Positions 34,741-45,212 of a stretch of 64,000 bases of DNA are shown piece by piece. Every line of letters begins with the position of its first letter. Positions within the stretch are counted from its first letter, which is position 1. The translations under genes were made by a program, and so were the position numbers. Source of the stretch: Entonaema liquescens (taxonomy: Eukaryota; Ascomycota; Sordariomycetes; Xylariales; Xylariaceae). Under the pieces are notes generated by a model, which was not told where the DNA came from, did not search any database, and saw nothing but the letters and a program-made list of their open reading frames with translations. The stretch spans positions 1,488,001 through 1,552,000 of the forward strand of contig CADCSX010000006.1 in NCBI GenBank assembly GCA_902805475.1. The letters run 5' to 3'.

Positions 34741-36938
34741 GGCTGTAGAAGTCGATTGGTAACGAGGACGTGTCTCCGTAGTGAATGGGCGTGTAAGACA
34801 GATGATGTGTCTGGGTGAACTGTCGGGTATAGTTGCGGACTGTGGCGACGACGTAGGTTGAGAGAACCCTGATGACGAGCGAAGTAGCCGAGCGAGGCCT
34901 GACTCAGCAATGCGCAAAGGCAAAAGGTGCCTCATCCAGCGCCAAAACCTCCCGAATTTTAGTCTCACTCATCAATTTGAGAGTCGTAGTGGATACTTTT
35001 TTTGTATCAGGATAGCGACTTGGTTAATGATGAGGATGGCGAAAGGTGACGAGGGTGACGATGGTGACGCGGACCGTACCACCGAAACGAAATTATGGGC
35101 TAATAATTATCAGATCTCGAAATGAATCCGATAGTTATACGTATATCCCCGTAATACCTATTGAATACCGAATTAACAATCTCAAAGGTCGGTCCAATTT
35201 AAGATTATGTCCTTGATACAATATAATGAGGACTGTGCGATCCGGGATGAAGGAAGCTTCGTGATAGCTTTTTACCCTACAACCCTTCCCGGTTGGTTGG
35301 TAAATACGTAGATGTAGGTGAACAGCCTGCAGCTCTAGGTACTTACAGATTAAGTTTTGCTGGATGATATGGACGGCAAGGGTCTAGGGTGCGATAACGA
35401 TTCGTTATCTTAGTGTCGGGGTCCATGAACGGGAGGTCGGGATTAGCTAATCGGAATGTGTGTACTTGGGATCCGCTACAATGGAAATGCTACTTTAGAC
35501 GGACTTGTTTGCACGTGAATAATAGAAGCAGTTTTAATGGGGTACGAGTATTGGACGCCTCTATCTATATTTCTATAAGAATTAGGTACCCAATTCATAA
35601 TTAATATGTACCTAGATAAAGGCCATGTTAACCTATTATTATTATTCTAAGATTTTAAGATTCTAAGATTCTAAGATATGAACTTAGTATGAAAAGAATT
35701 ATTTTGAAGAAATCGAACTAGCTTCTTAACGAGACAATAGGGAGTTTTCTTTATCAAGTAAACAAAGCAATTGCTTTGGCCACGTTCTAATTGAACATTG
35801 TATCATCGATGAGAAGATGAACCTCATAACATATAACATAGTCTTGGCTCTGATGGATGCTTTTTGACCCCACGTTACGGACACCGTCCAAGCGTCATCG
35901 TTTAGACCTCCCCTTTCGACTAAAAACCCCCATATGCCTAGATACAAAAGCTGTCAGTAGCAGGTAACCAAAAAGTGGTTGTGACTTGTCATTCACAGAT
36001 CGTGTTCCTCAGCGTTATACTTACCATATTCCGTCGAGTATCACAATCCCATCACAGTTGCTTAGTCCTAAGACTGAATAATGGCAACACCTTATACCTT
36101 TACTTTTTCCCACGGGTTGACACCATTTAACCTCTTCTATTTCCACACCTAGCCTTATTCACAAGAAACTACGCCATGCCCACGAAATTATGATAAGAGA
36201 AAATATGATCCGTCATCAGAAATGTGATATACCCTGGTATTACTCACTGCAGTAGGCTCCAAGAAGGTTGAGTAAATTGCGTAGCTGCTTATTTATTAAG
36301 CATTTATACCGGGCAGAAGCGTAAGGAAACCGAAGTAACGGATGCAGGCACGGTAATGGCAACTGCCTTCTATAGTGTGCCAATAGGTCAGGTCCGCTGG
36401 CAGGATTTTAAATATTTTCTATAAAGTTCCATTACATCCTCTGCCGAAACAGTTTCTATCAGCGTGCAACCGGCTTCCCAACTCCAAACACCATCACCAG
36501 TTCATAACCTGCAGCCAACTTCAACATACTAAAAACACCAGTATTCAGGTACGCTAGAAACTCTCAGTACTTTCCCGTCTATCCCCTGGAGTTGCACTAC
36601 CTTGCCAAAGTATTTCCCTTCTACGCTGCTATACATCCAGCTCGAATCAGGCACATCCTCTTACCTCCTCACAAGATATCCGCCTGTTACTTTATTCACA
36701 ACACAACGCTGCTGCCTATAAATTCCTTATAACCCGTACCTACCATACCAAACCCACCATATACCGCTCGTCTACCCAGCAATATCATTCCTTCCCATTT
36801 AAAAAATTCACATTATCAACATTCTTTTCCATCCCACCATCTACCTACCTAACACGTCCCACTAACCAAAATCTCAAGAACAACCTTTTCTCGCTTACAA
36901 AAACACTCTTCACGTCAATCAATACACCGTCTAACGCC
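34741..36938. other. Divergent intergenic region
   Basis: 2.2 kb lie between divergent NMA111 and the Myb-like gene. A run of TTCTAAGAT/TTTAAGAT repeats (about 35645-35677) and a C/A/T-rich, G-poor leader (about 36430-36930) before the Myb-like start stand out. No coding frame is credible. Confidence 0.5.
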
Positions 36939-37833
36939 ATGTCGAGCGGCAAAGGCGGTAAAGTTTGGACTCCACAGGAGAAGGTATGCAGACCATGATA
37001 TAGTTTACAGTGAGCAATCATTAATGGCATATGTCCCAACAGCTTGACCTCCTTATTCAGGTCGTTGACCATCTCACCCCATCCGGCGGGGGTATTCCCT
37101 TTGACAAGCTTAACATGCCTGGACGCACGCCCAAGAGCTTACGACACACCTGGTCTCACCTTCGTGCCGAGGCAGCTGCCTACCGTAACGGCAACGACAA
37201 CGGTGAAGCCGAGACCGCTACTGCCACCAACGGGGGTCGTGGCAAGAAGACTCCTACCAAGGCTAAAGGACCTCACGCTACAGAAAGTATGTTATTGCAA
37301 GTGCCCAACTAACTTAGTGATCTTTTCCTATCTTAAGACATCCCATCCCTTAGGTAGATACTGACATTATGCATCATTACAGCTCCCCGCCGCGGTTCCC
37401 GCCAGAGAACCCAGAAGAGATCCTACTCTGAGTATGCTAGTGACGACGGTACGTAGTTTGACCTGAGCCTTGCCCTCACATCCCCTTCCATTCCATACCT
37501 ACTCCTTCCTCTTATTTTATAAGTACTAACATTTCCATATCAGAGGAGGACAAGGACTCTATCAAGAAGTTCCGCCTCTCATCCGACGAGGAAAAGGAAA
37601 TCAAAGATTCCGGAGATGACACTGGTATGTGACTGTCTATTTTACTATCTCCATCATATTTTCCCCTTTTCGCTTTTAGCTATTCAATCACTTGCTAACA
37701 TGCATGCCATATAGTTACTGTCACCAAAGACAAGCCTGTCCACTCCGCTGGTGGTGCTAAGAACGGAGAACCCAAGGTCAAGCTCGAGGATCCCGTGGAT
37801 GGTGATCACGCCGAAGATGATGGTGAGGCGTAA
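36939..37833 (+). CDS. Small Myb/SANT-like nuclear protein
   Basis: Five exons (36939-36983, 37043-37286, 37383-37448, 37544-37624, 37715-37833) join to 184 residues; donors are GTATGC, GTATGT, GTACGT and GTATGT. Residues 8-65 look like one Myb/SANT helical domain: VWTPQEKLDLLIQVVDHL, GIPFDKLNMPGRTPKSLRHTWSHLRAEA. A basic segment follows (GRGKKTPTKAKG, TPRRGSRQRTQKR), then acidic regions (SDDEEDKD, SSDEEKEIKDSGDDT) and an acidic end. The composition suggests a chromatin or DNA-binding nuclear protein. Proteins of this shape are widespread and mostly uncharacterised in ascomycetes. The long G-poor 5' leader suggests strong expression, which is inference. Confidence 0.85.
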
Positions 37834-38740
37834 ATTCGCCATATTATTCACCGAGATTAGTACTGATGCCTAATCTTCCACGGTCTCCTATCTCAACTGG
37901 CAGGTGCATGGTTTACTTCCGGAACCAACTCGACTCTAAAACCTGAGTTTTAAGCCACCATTACACCTCTCGCTTAGAGTAGCAAACACAAATTGATTGC
38001 CAGTCCTTCGCAATATCTCCTTCCGTGCTTTGCGTTGCGCACTTCACTCATTCCGCACATAAAAAAAAAAAGTTCGTTTGCTTTTCGTAACAGGACTTGC
38101 AATAGGGAGAAAAGCTCCATGGAGTTTCGGTCTTCGCGATGTCTTATGCTCAGGGGAGGGACAACCAGATAGTGACAGAATCCAATTTCGGCAGTCATAC
38201 GCACAGGTGGAATAGTCTAGCTCAGGTACTGATCATTTTCACATGAATTTAAAACGTGAAGTTTCTCATAAAATGTTCGCCATTGGCGAAGGGCCCTGCT
38301 TACCTGTTGCGTTATCCGATGTGTTCTCCCTTTACACATGGATCCGCGAATTGGATTTAGTGTTAATCACGCTGAATACCTATCATCCAGGAATTGAACA
38401 CATCCACCCTTATTCAATCCAATAGATTCTTCCTAGTAAAATAGTGGTATTGCAAACTTCTCCCAAGGGTGTGTTTAAGAATGACGGCTCATCACATGCG
38501 CATTATAGGCTTAAGGGAATACCGCAACCCCCCCTACCCTCCCATTCGAGTTACTCATAATTAAGCTACTCTAAATAAACCAACATGACAAAGGAAATAA
38601 TTCAGTATTAACGAAGATAAAGGCTATTTAGTGTTTATTTTTCACGTTTAGGGGAAGTAGAAATTAGATATTCGATAACCACCATAGAAACGAAGCCCCA
38701 CTTATTCCCCCTTTCCAGCGCAGGCGACGAGGACGTTGGA
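37834..38740. other. Intergenic before the 5S gene
   Basis: Holds the 3' region of the Myb-like gene and an A-run near 38060-38072. Nothing else is seen. Confidence 0.5.
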
Positions 38741-38749
38741 TATATATAT
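38741..38749 (+). promoter_or_regulatory. TATA-like element of the 5S gene
   Basis: TATATATAT lies about 30 bp upstream of the 5S start. As I recall, 5S genes of Neurospora and fission yeast need an upstream TATA-like box, so the position fits. Confidence 0.6.
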
Positions 38750-38771
38750 GCCACTAAACAAGTAAACTATC

Positions 38772-38890
38772 ACGTACGACCATAGGATCTAGAGAACTCG
38801 GGATCCCGTCCGCTCTCCCTTAGATAAACTCGATACCGCCGGATTAGTAATTGGGTCGGTGACGACCAGTGAATCCCCGGTGTTGTACGT
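38772..38890 (+). rRNA. 5S ribosomal RNA (divergent variant)
   Basis: This 119-nt unit follows the fungal 5S plan: ACGTACGACCATAGG at the start, GAGAAC, GGGATCCCGTCCGCTC (canonical CCCGTCCGCTC kept), GGATTAGTAATTGGGTCGG, GTGACGACCAG, GAATCCCCGG, and TGTTGTACGT at the end. The ends pair (ACGTACGAC with GTTGTACGT, allowing G-U), changed from the usual ACATACGAC/GTTGTATGT in a way that keeps pairing. The helix V stem GGTCG/CGACC is also changed on both sides. Helix II is mostly paired with one mismatch. A TATA box and a T6 terminator flank it. Dispersed 5S genes with sequence variants are typical of filamentous ascomycetes. Confidence 0.88.
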
Positions 38891-38898
38891 TTTGCTCC

Positions 38899-38904
38899 TT
38901 TTTT
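38899..38904 (+). terminator. RNA polymerase III T-run terminator
   Basis: Six Ts begin 9 nt after the mature 5S 3' end, the expected Pol III stop signal. Confidence 0.7.
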
Positions 38905-41095
38905 CAACTTTTTATTTTTCTATATAGTCTCTACCTAGTGTCTATATTCTTCTTTCCATTCTGAGATTTACCATCGTGGCAATGTCGCAATGTTATAATG
39001 GCCAAAGGTTATGGGTATGTGGTTGTCTCCAGGGAGCTTCGTGTTAGGGGTCTCACTTGCGAACCCTTAGAACCAAGTACATGTTTTGTATGTATAGTTA
39101 GAGGAGTTAGAGTTCCTTACGGAACGACGAAGCCATTTCCTTACCTCTCCCTGCACCTCGTGAGACTTCGGCTTTTTACACCAATCTCGACTCAACCCAT
39201 AGCCTCGCTCGGGGTAAGAGCAGACAGAGGCTATGTTTTAAATGCAACCCTGTAGGTAGCCTTACGTTATCCCACTCAAAGATCGAGGTAAATATTTACG
39301 ATATTAATTTGTGTTAGATCGAACACGAGGTAAAGACTTACACTTTCAAGTCGAACGCATATTTTCCGGGCATAAGTCTGCGTGTAAGGCACGTAGGGCA
39401 GCAAGCTAGATGCTGAGGCCTCTCAAACCCAGTCCATCTAGTTGGAGCCTCCATATGATAACGATATTGACTACAATGTCTGCCGCAGCTGTAATTCTGG
39501 TACATCTAAATCTTATTTTAGCGGGTTAGCACACTTGTATTAGTCCATCGTGTATGTATCCAAGCTGGAACCCTCCTCAAATGCCCCTATGCCTGTTAGC
39601 ATCGTATTACTACTTGTCACTTGAATCGGTTAAATACAGCTTCCAGAGGCTATTCTCAAAACCTTTAATAAATTATCAACGATAGTAGTTCAGTTTTAAT
39701 ACGCCTTGGGTAATCTGGAAGCCCTAAGTTGAAATGATAGGAAATAACTCCGTGCTGGGTCTTTAACGTCAGAAGAAGTGAATGTAATTATCCAATCTCA
39801 TTATTCACCCAATATCCTTTTTTCCCACCCATAGACAGTGACGGATCGGTCACGCTTCTTCGTCCCATTACTAGGCATATGGGACGACACTGCTCTAAAG
39901 CTTGAGTGGGCCTATTTTCAATGTCCTTCTCAAGGGTTTGCCGTATCCGGTTCAGCAGGCATGTTGGAAAATGTAGCCTGGTTCTGAGTCTGGCAATCCC
40001 AGAGCTCTGGATTATACCCATTATGGAGGAGCAGATCGCTCTTGGCAGCCAAGCGTTGTGGGACTTTTCCTGTCACATCAGGGTTATATACTATAAAAAG
40101 GTGTCCTTCGTATTCATAAGATGCGTCGCTTCCACTCATGTAAACCGTCAGGTGCGGATCCGTCCGGACTAGCCGACGGCCGCCCCGTGTGCGAGTTCGA
40201 GTAGTGTCGTGGTCGACATGGCTAGAAACTTGTCAGATATTCAGCGGCTTGGAAGTTTAAGGGGTAAATGATATACCGCAACCAAACAAATTTACTACTG
40301 GTAATACCGCAGGCCTCCTTGCAAACATGTTCACAACCAGTAGTTCTGTCTGGATTTGAAGTTACAGAACATGTCCACATGATCTAGAACCCCAGAAGTT
40401 AGCCATTATATGAAACTGTATTCCAATATTAGGTAGGTAGGAACACACCATTGGGTCATCGTTGCTGGAACCAGTTCCAGTAACGCGGTTGTAAGACATA
40501 TTTACAACAAGCCCGAGGCTTAGGGGAATACAAACTATAGTAGTAAAGGGCGATATTAGATAAAGTAGGACAACTTGGTTATGATTAGGGGAAGAGGAAC
40601 GAGTAGAGCTCGAGTGTCTGGATCATAGGGGCGGTTTAGCTGTTAAATATTCATCTTAGAGCCGCGTTCCTAACTGTTCATGAGATCAATGTGCAGCCAA
40701 AATGTACTCCGCTGACTGACCTCAGCCGCAAAGAACGGCATCGCATACTCTGATTCTATAGCCCCTATTACGTAGGAATAATCCATCTTGTGTCACGTAA
40801 GATACGTGGTCCAATATTCCCCAATATACCCCTCTTTTTACTAATATAAATATTGCACTTTCTTATCCATGTACTAGGCAGAGCGTTCTGATTTGCTCTT
40901 TATTTTTCGAAATATGATATATTGAAGCCGCTAATGTTGCATTCTCTGGACAGCTATAACTAGAGAGCATGTTGGTATTCAATATGATTAGCTAAGTCTC
41001 TTGTTTAGGGGAATCCTAATAGGCCAATTGGTATCTAAGCGGCTAACGAGTTTTCCACCGACACAAGCCGTCGGTTAACAAACACAGCAGTTGAG
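38905..41095. other. Intergenic, no firm gene
   Basis: 2.2 kb between the 5S gene and the kinase. A minus-strand frame at 39930-40139 reads MSGSDASYEYEGHLFIVYNP and has coding-like texture, but I recognise no family and it may be a relic. A TAGGTAGG motif lies near 40431-40440. Confidence 0.45.
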
Positions 41096-42668
41096 ATGCA
41101 ACCCGTGTTCCGACTGCTTTTAACTACTGGGCAAAAGCACCTATACAAAACGCCCCTTTCAAAGAACGGTAATTCTAACCAACTCATACGTTTTCTCACC
41201 AAGTCTACTTTTCGCAGGCTTGTTGCCGCGAACATGTCCGAAGCTAAGTCAATCCTTCCATCGGCCAAGGGAGAGGTCGCGGGAAATGGCTTAACAGTTG
41301 AGCGTGCCCCGTTTGGCCTTGAGAAAATCTATGACTACGAAGAAGGAGGCCATCACCCCATCCACTTGGGCGACGTTCTCCATTCTCGCTACAAGGTAAT
41401 CCACAAGCTAGGAAGCGGCGGCTACTCAAACGTCTGGCTCTGTCGTGATACCTCTAGTGATACATTTAAGTATGTAGCGCTTAAGATCATTATGGCAGAA
41501 GGGTCCACGAAAGACTGCCCCGAGCTACGGATAAATCGACTCCTAGACAGTGGTTTCGGAGACCTTGAAACTTCGGATTATTTCTGTCTTCCATTGGACC
41601 AATTTGAGATCGAAGGTCCCAATGGTACGCACCTCGCTTTCGTCTACCCCGTTTTAGGGCCCCGAGTATCAAGGCTACCCAGCGTCATCGAGTCCGGCGA
41701 TCCGGGAGAGCCGTTAAGAAAGATCTGCTTGCAGGTGACCCGGGCCATGGCTGATCTCCATAGGCGGGGCATTTGCCACGGTGGTATGTACCTAATGCTT
41801 CCCATCTTCGATAATTTCATCCCTAATAAATCCCTACGAAGACTTCCGGCCGGCCAATATCTTGGCCCGGATCTCTGGTTTGGATGGCCTTTCAGAAGAC
41901 GACGTGCTAGCAACCCTCGGGAAACCTGTCACAGCAAAGGTAGTCACATACTCAGGTAACGATCACGATTTGCCAACAGCCCCTCGCTACCTAGTCTACC
42001 CCGTAGATTGGAACTTAATAGCGACGAATACAACCCTGCTACATCTCATCTCTGGCAAGGCTTGTATTGTTGATTTCGGCGAGAGCTATGATATAGCCTC
42101 CCCGGTAACAGAGTTGGGAATCCCGCAAGTTTACTGCTCTCCAGAGTACGCATTGGAAGGCAAAGTAGGCATCGGATGCGATTTATGGGCCCTTGGATGC
42201 ACGCTGTTCGAGATCCGCACGGGGAGGAAGCTATTTGACACGTTCGACGACGATGTCGACGAGTATCTGTGCAAGGTTGCCAATATCCTCGGAAAATTCC
42301 CGGAGCCTTGGTGGTCAGAAACTTGGAGTGAACGTAGGCATTATTTCAAGGATGAGGTGGATGAGAAGGGTCGCGTGGTATCGGTACATAGTGGCTCTGA
42401 TGATAAGAGTCCGGGACCTGAAAACATAGGCGCCTTGGTCTCGCAAAAACCAGAGCCGCGGTCTATACACGAGACGTTAGCTGAAGGCTTGTTTTATGAG
42501 AATACCCGTGGCCCAGGGGGTATTCGGCGAGACATTCGTCGGGAGGAAATCGATATCTTTTCCGACCTTCTCCTGAAGTTACTCAGGTATCCACCGGAGG
42601 ATCGCCCTTCGGCGAGCTCTCTGGTGGAACATGAGTGGTTCAAGTTTTCAAAACCCGAAGTTTCTTAA
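41096..42668 (+). CDS. SRPK-like serine/threonine protein kinase
   Basis: Two exons (41096-41783 and 41842-42668; donor GTATGT, acceptor GAAG) give 504 residues. The P-loop is KLGSGGYSNVWLCRD with ALKI supplying the lysine. Splicing builds the catalytic loop HGDFRPANIL (D230; the usual HRD is HGD, as in many fungal SRPK-like kinases). Then come VDFGESYD (DFG), YCSPEYALEG (APE) and CDLWALGCTLFEIRTG. The end is a normal kinase C-lobe (RYPPEDRPSASSLVEHEWF). SRPKs phosphorylate SR-type splicing factors, but this fungal subgroup is expanded and mostly without known substrates. The first 46 residues are basic and acid-poor; a second start at 41234 (MSEAKSIL) is possible. It converges on MLH1 with 264 bp between stops. 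Confidence 0.88.
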
Positions 42669-42932
42669 GAATTATTAGTTATAGACTTACTAGGGGTCCA
42701 CTGGTCGTCGCTAGCCTACCTGCCTAACATATGATACTATTGTTACTCTACCATAACTCAGTAGGATGTTATCTTGATCATGGAACGTATTATACAGGGC
42801 CACTCGGGAAATCACTGCAAGGACAGCAACGTAGTATAGTATCTATACGACAACTAGACCCGGCCTTTCTGTAGCCGGTGCTCCTTCTCTATATTCACAA
42901 TGCAAATGGGTATCAGATGCTCCAGCACAACA

Positions 42933-45212
42933 TTAGCAACGTTCAAAGACCCTATAAAGCCCCTTGAGGCTTGCCAACTCAAGCACACCACCCTTCATGA
43001 ATGATTTGGTCGCTACCAATCTTGCCTTGAACGCCGGAAAGAATATATGTTCCACTGCGTGACGGATCTGTTCTCTTCTCGCTTTGATCTCATCAGGGAT
43101 ATCTTCTTCGGTTTCACTGTTACTAGGCAGCGTGGGAAGCTGCTCCGGAACATAGAATGTTGCCAGCTCCTTGAGGAATGTTTCGAAACACAGCTTCTCG
43201 TCCGTCCAATTCACGTGAGGGCCAAGACGGAGAAGAAATTGAGGTAATTTCGCCATGGATGGCGTGTAACCTTTTAGGAGAAGTGGTATGCTCAATAGCT
43301 CGCCAGCTGGAGATATGTCAAAGCTGAAATACTCCAGCAACATTTCCCTTCTCTCGATCAGTTGTTCTGCTACCGTATCCACGACTTCGCCTACATCAAA
43401 TTCATCTTCGTCTGTAGCAGCAGCTTTCTCGTGTTCGGCTGCAATCTTGAGAACTTCACGTAGGTCAAGCGCGGGTTGGAAGTTTATGACACCGAAATTA
43501 CCAAAGTCGGTAAGCCCAACCTGGTAGAAGTACTCGAAACACGCTCGGCCGTAGTCCACAAGAAAGAGTTTGACACCTCCTTGAATAGTAGCTAGCCGGC
43601 GTCTCTCGTCCACGATGCCCACAAAGGTGTGATTAGCAAATATCTCGGTGAGCTCGTGATGCATATCATCTCTAACAGCCGAGCGGAGTTCGCGCACACT
43701 GGTCAGTCGACAGAGGATTGGCTCGCGGTCAGTTGTTTCGTAAAGTGGTTCTTGAGCTGTGCCGGGCGTGGCATTACTCGATTGACGATTTGCTACCGAT
43801 GACGGGGCAGCAGGGAACATGCTAGTGATTTTGCGTAGTGAAGCATCTGTTCTGACCATGTTGCGATCATCTCGTACAGGCGTTTTTCGCGGGCCACCCT
43901 GTCCTTTTATAGGAGAGCCATTTCCGTCTGGTTGAGAGGTATCAGACAGCATGGAACCAGGGAGCAGAGTCTGTGTGTAGAAAGTGCGGCTCGTATCAAC
44001 TGCTGCAAGTTTATCCCGGATATTTTCACAGATTGATTGAATGATCTCATCCTCATTCAGAAAGTTAACTTCTTTCTTTGTCGGGTGGACATTGACATCA
44101 ACTCGTTGAGGGTCAATTTCAAGGCTCAGGTAAACGAATGGATGTCCATTTTTAGGAAGGAAGGCGGAGTACGTCTGTTCCACCGCTTTCTTGATGTTGG
44201 ATGAATCAACACTGCGATGATTGATAAACAGAAGGAGTGTCGTTTTCTTAATATGGTAGTTCGCATTCGTTGCCCATCCTGAAGCCTTGAAACCCCAGCG
44301 GTCATCGGACGCGGTGAATTCTATCAGCTCATTCGCAACGGCACTGCCATGAATCTGACGAATACGGTCTATTGTAGAGGCATGTTGCTGTACTGTGATC
44401 GATGTACCTGAATCGCCATGTTTCTTACAAGAAAAGGCGACACCAGCACAGTGAATAGCATAACGTCCCACCATGTCAATTATTTTATTATACTCATCGG
44501 AAGCGGACCTAAAAGCTCTGCGTCGCGTTGGGACATTGTAAAACAAATCTTCAACTGATATCTGTGTGCCAATACGCCCGGCAATAGGTTTAGGATCGGG
44601 TGATTGCCCGGGCTTTGCGGGTGACAGTTTGCCCCCGTCGAAATGTGCTCGCCATGAACATTTCGAGTCTTTAGTTCTCGTGGTTACTGTTAAGTGAGCA
44701 ATGTGGCTGATACTGGCGAGGGCTTCGCCCCGGAAGCCATAGGTACATATATGACTTAAGTCCTCAAATTTCTTAAGCTTAGATGTGGTGAATCTCTCAC
44801 ATAAGATCGGTAAGTCCTCTTTCTGTTATGCATTGTAAGAAAGGGGTGCATGAGAGGGTTAGGACTAAGAGAAACTTACATTGATTCCGTGGCCATTATC
44901 GGTAATCTGTAATAACTTCAGGCCGCCGTCTCTAACGAGCACTTCCAAAGAGGTTGATCCTGCATCAACCGCGTTTTCAATTAATTCTTTTAAAGCGTGT
45001 ACTGGGGCTACGATGATCTCGCCAGCGGCAATCTTGTTCACGACATCGGGATCTAGTGCCTAAATACATGGGGTCGATAATCAGCCCTATGTTCCTGAAG
45101 CGGATTGAAGATGAGCACTAGCCTTGATTCGGCGGGGAGTGTATTCGTCAAGAGAAGATGGCTCCTTTCGTTTGGTGCCTCTCGGCTCATCAAGCTCCAT
45201 GGGGTCAGACAT
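42933..45212 (-). CDS. MLH1: DNA mismatch repair protein Mlh1
   Basis: Exons (minus) 45212-45123, 45059-44880 and 44822-42933 give 719 residues. Mlh1 pairs with Pms1/Mlh3 in nuclear mismatch repair and meiotic crossover resolution. The GHKL ATPase motifs are intact: VVNKIAAGEI, ELIENAVDAGS, DNGHGI, TYGFRGEALASIS, and FYNVPTRRRAF. VHPTKKEVNF follows, then a low-complexity linker and the C-terminal dimerisation domain. The last four residues are FERC, the invariant Mlh1 end. The first intron runs from GC (45122-45121) to AG, joining PRRIK to ALDPDVVNKI; the conserved LD is kept only by this GC-AG splice. A weak GT alternative exists 5 nt further and would give AN in place of ALD. Confidence 0.94.
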
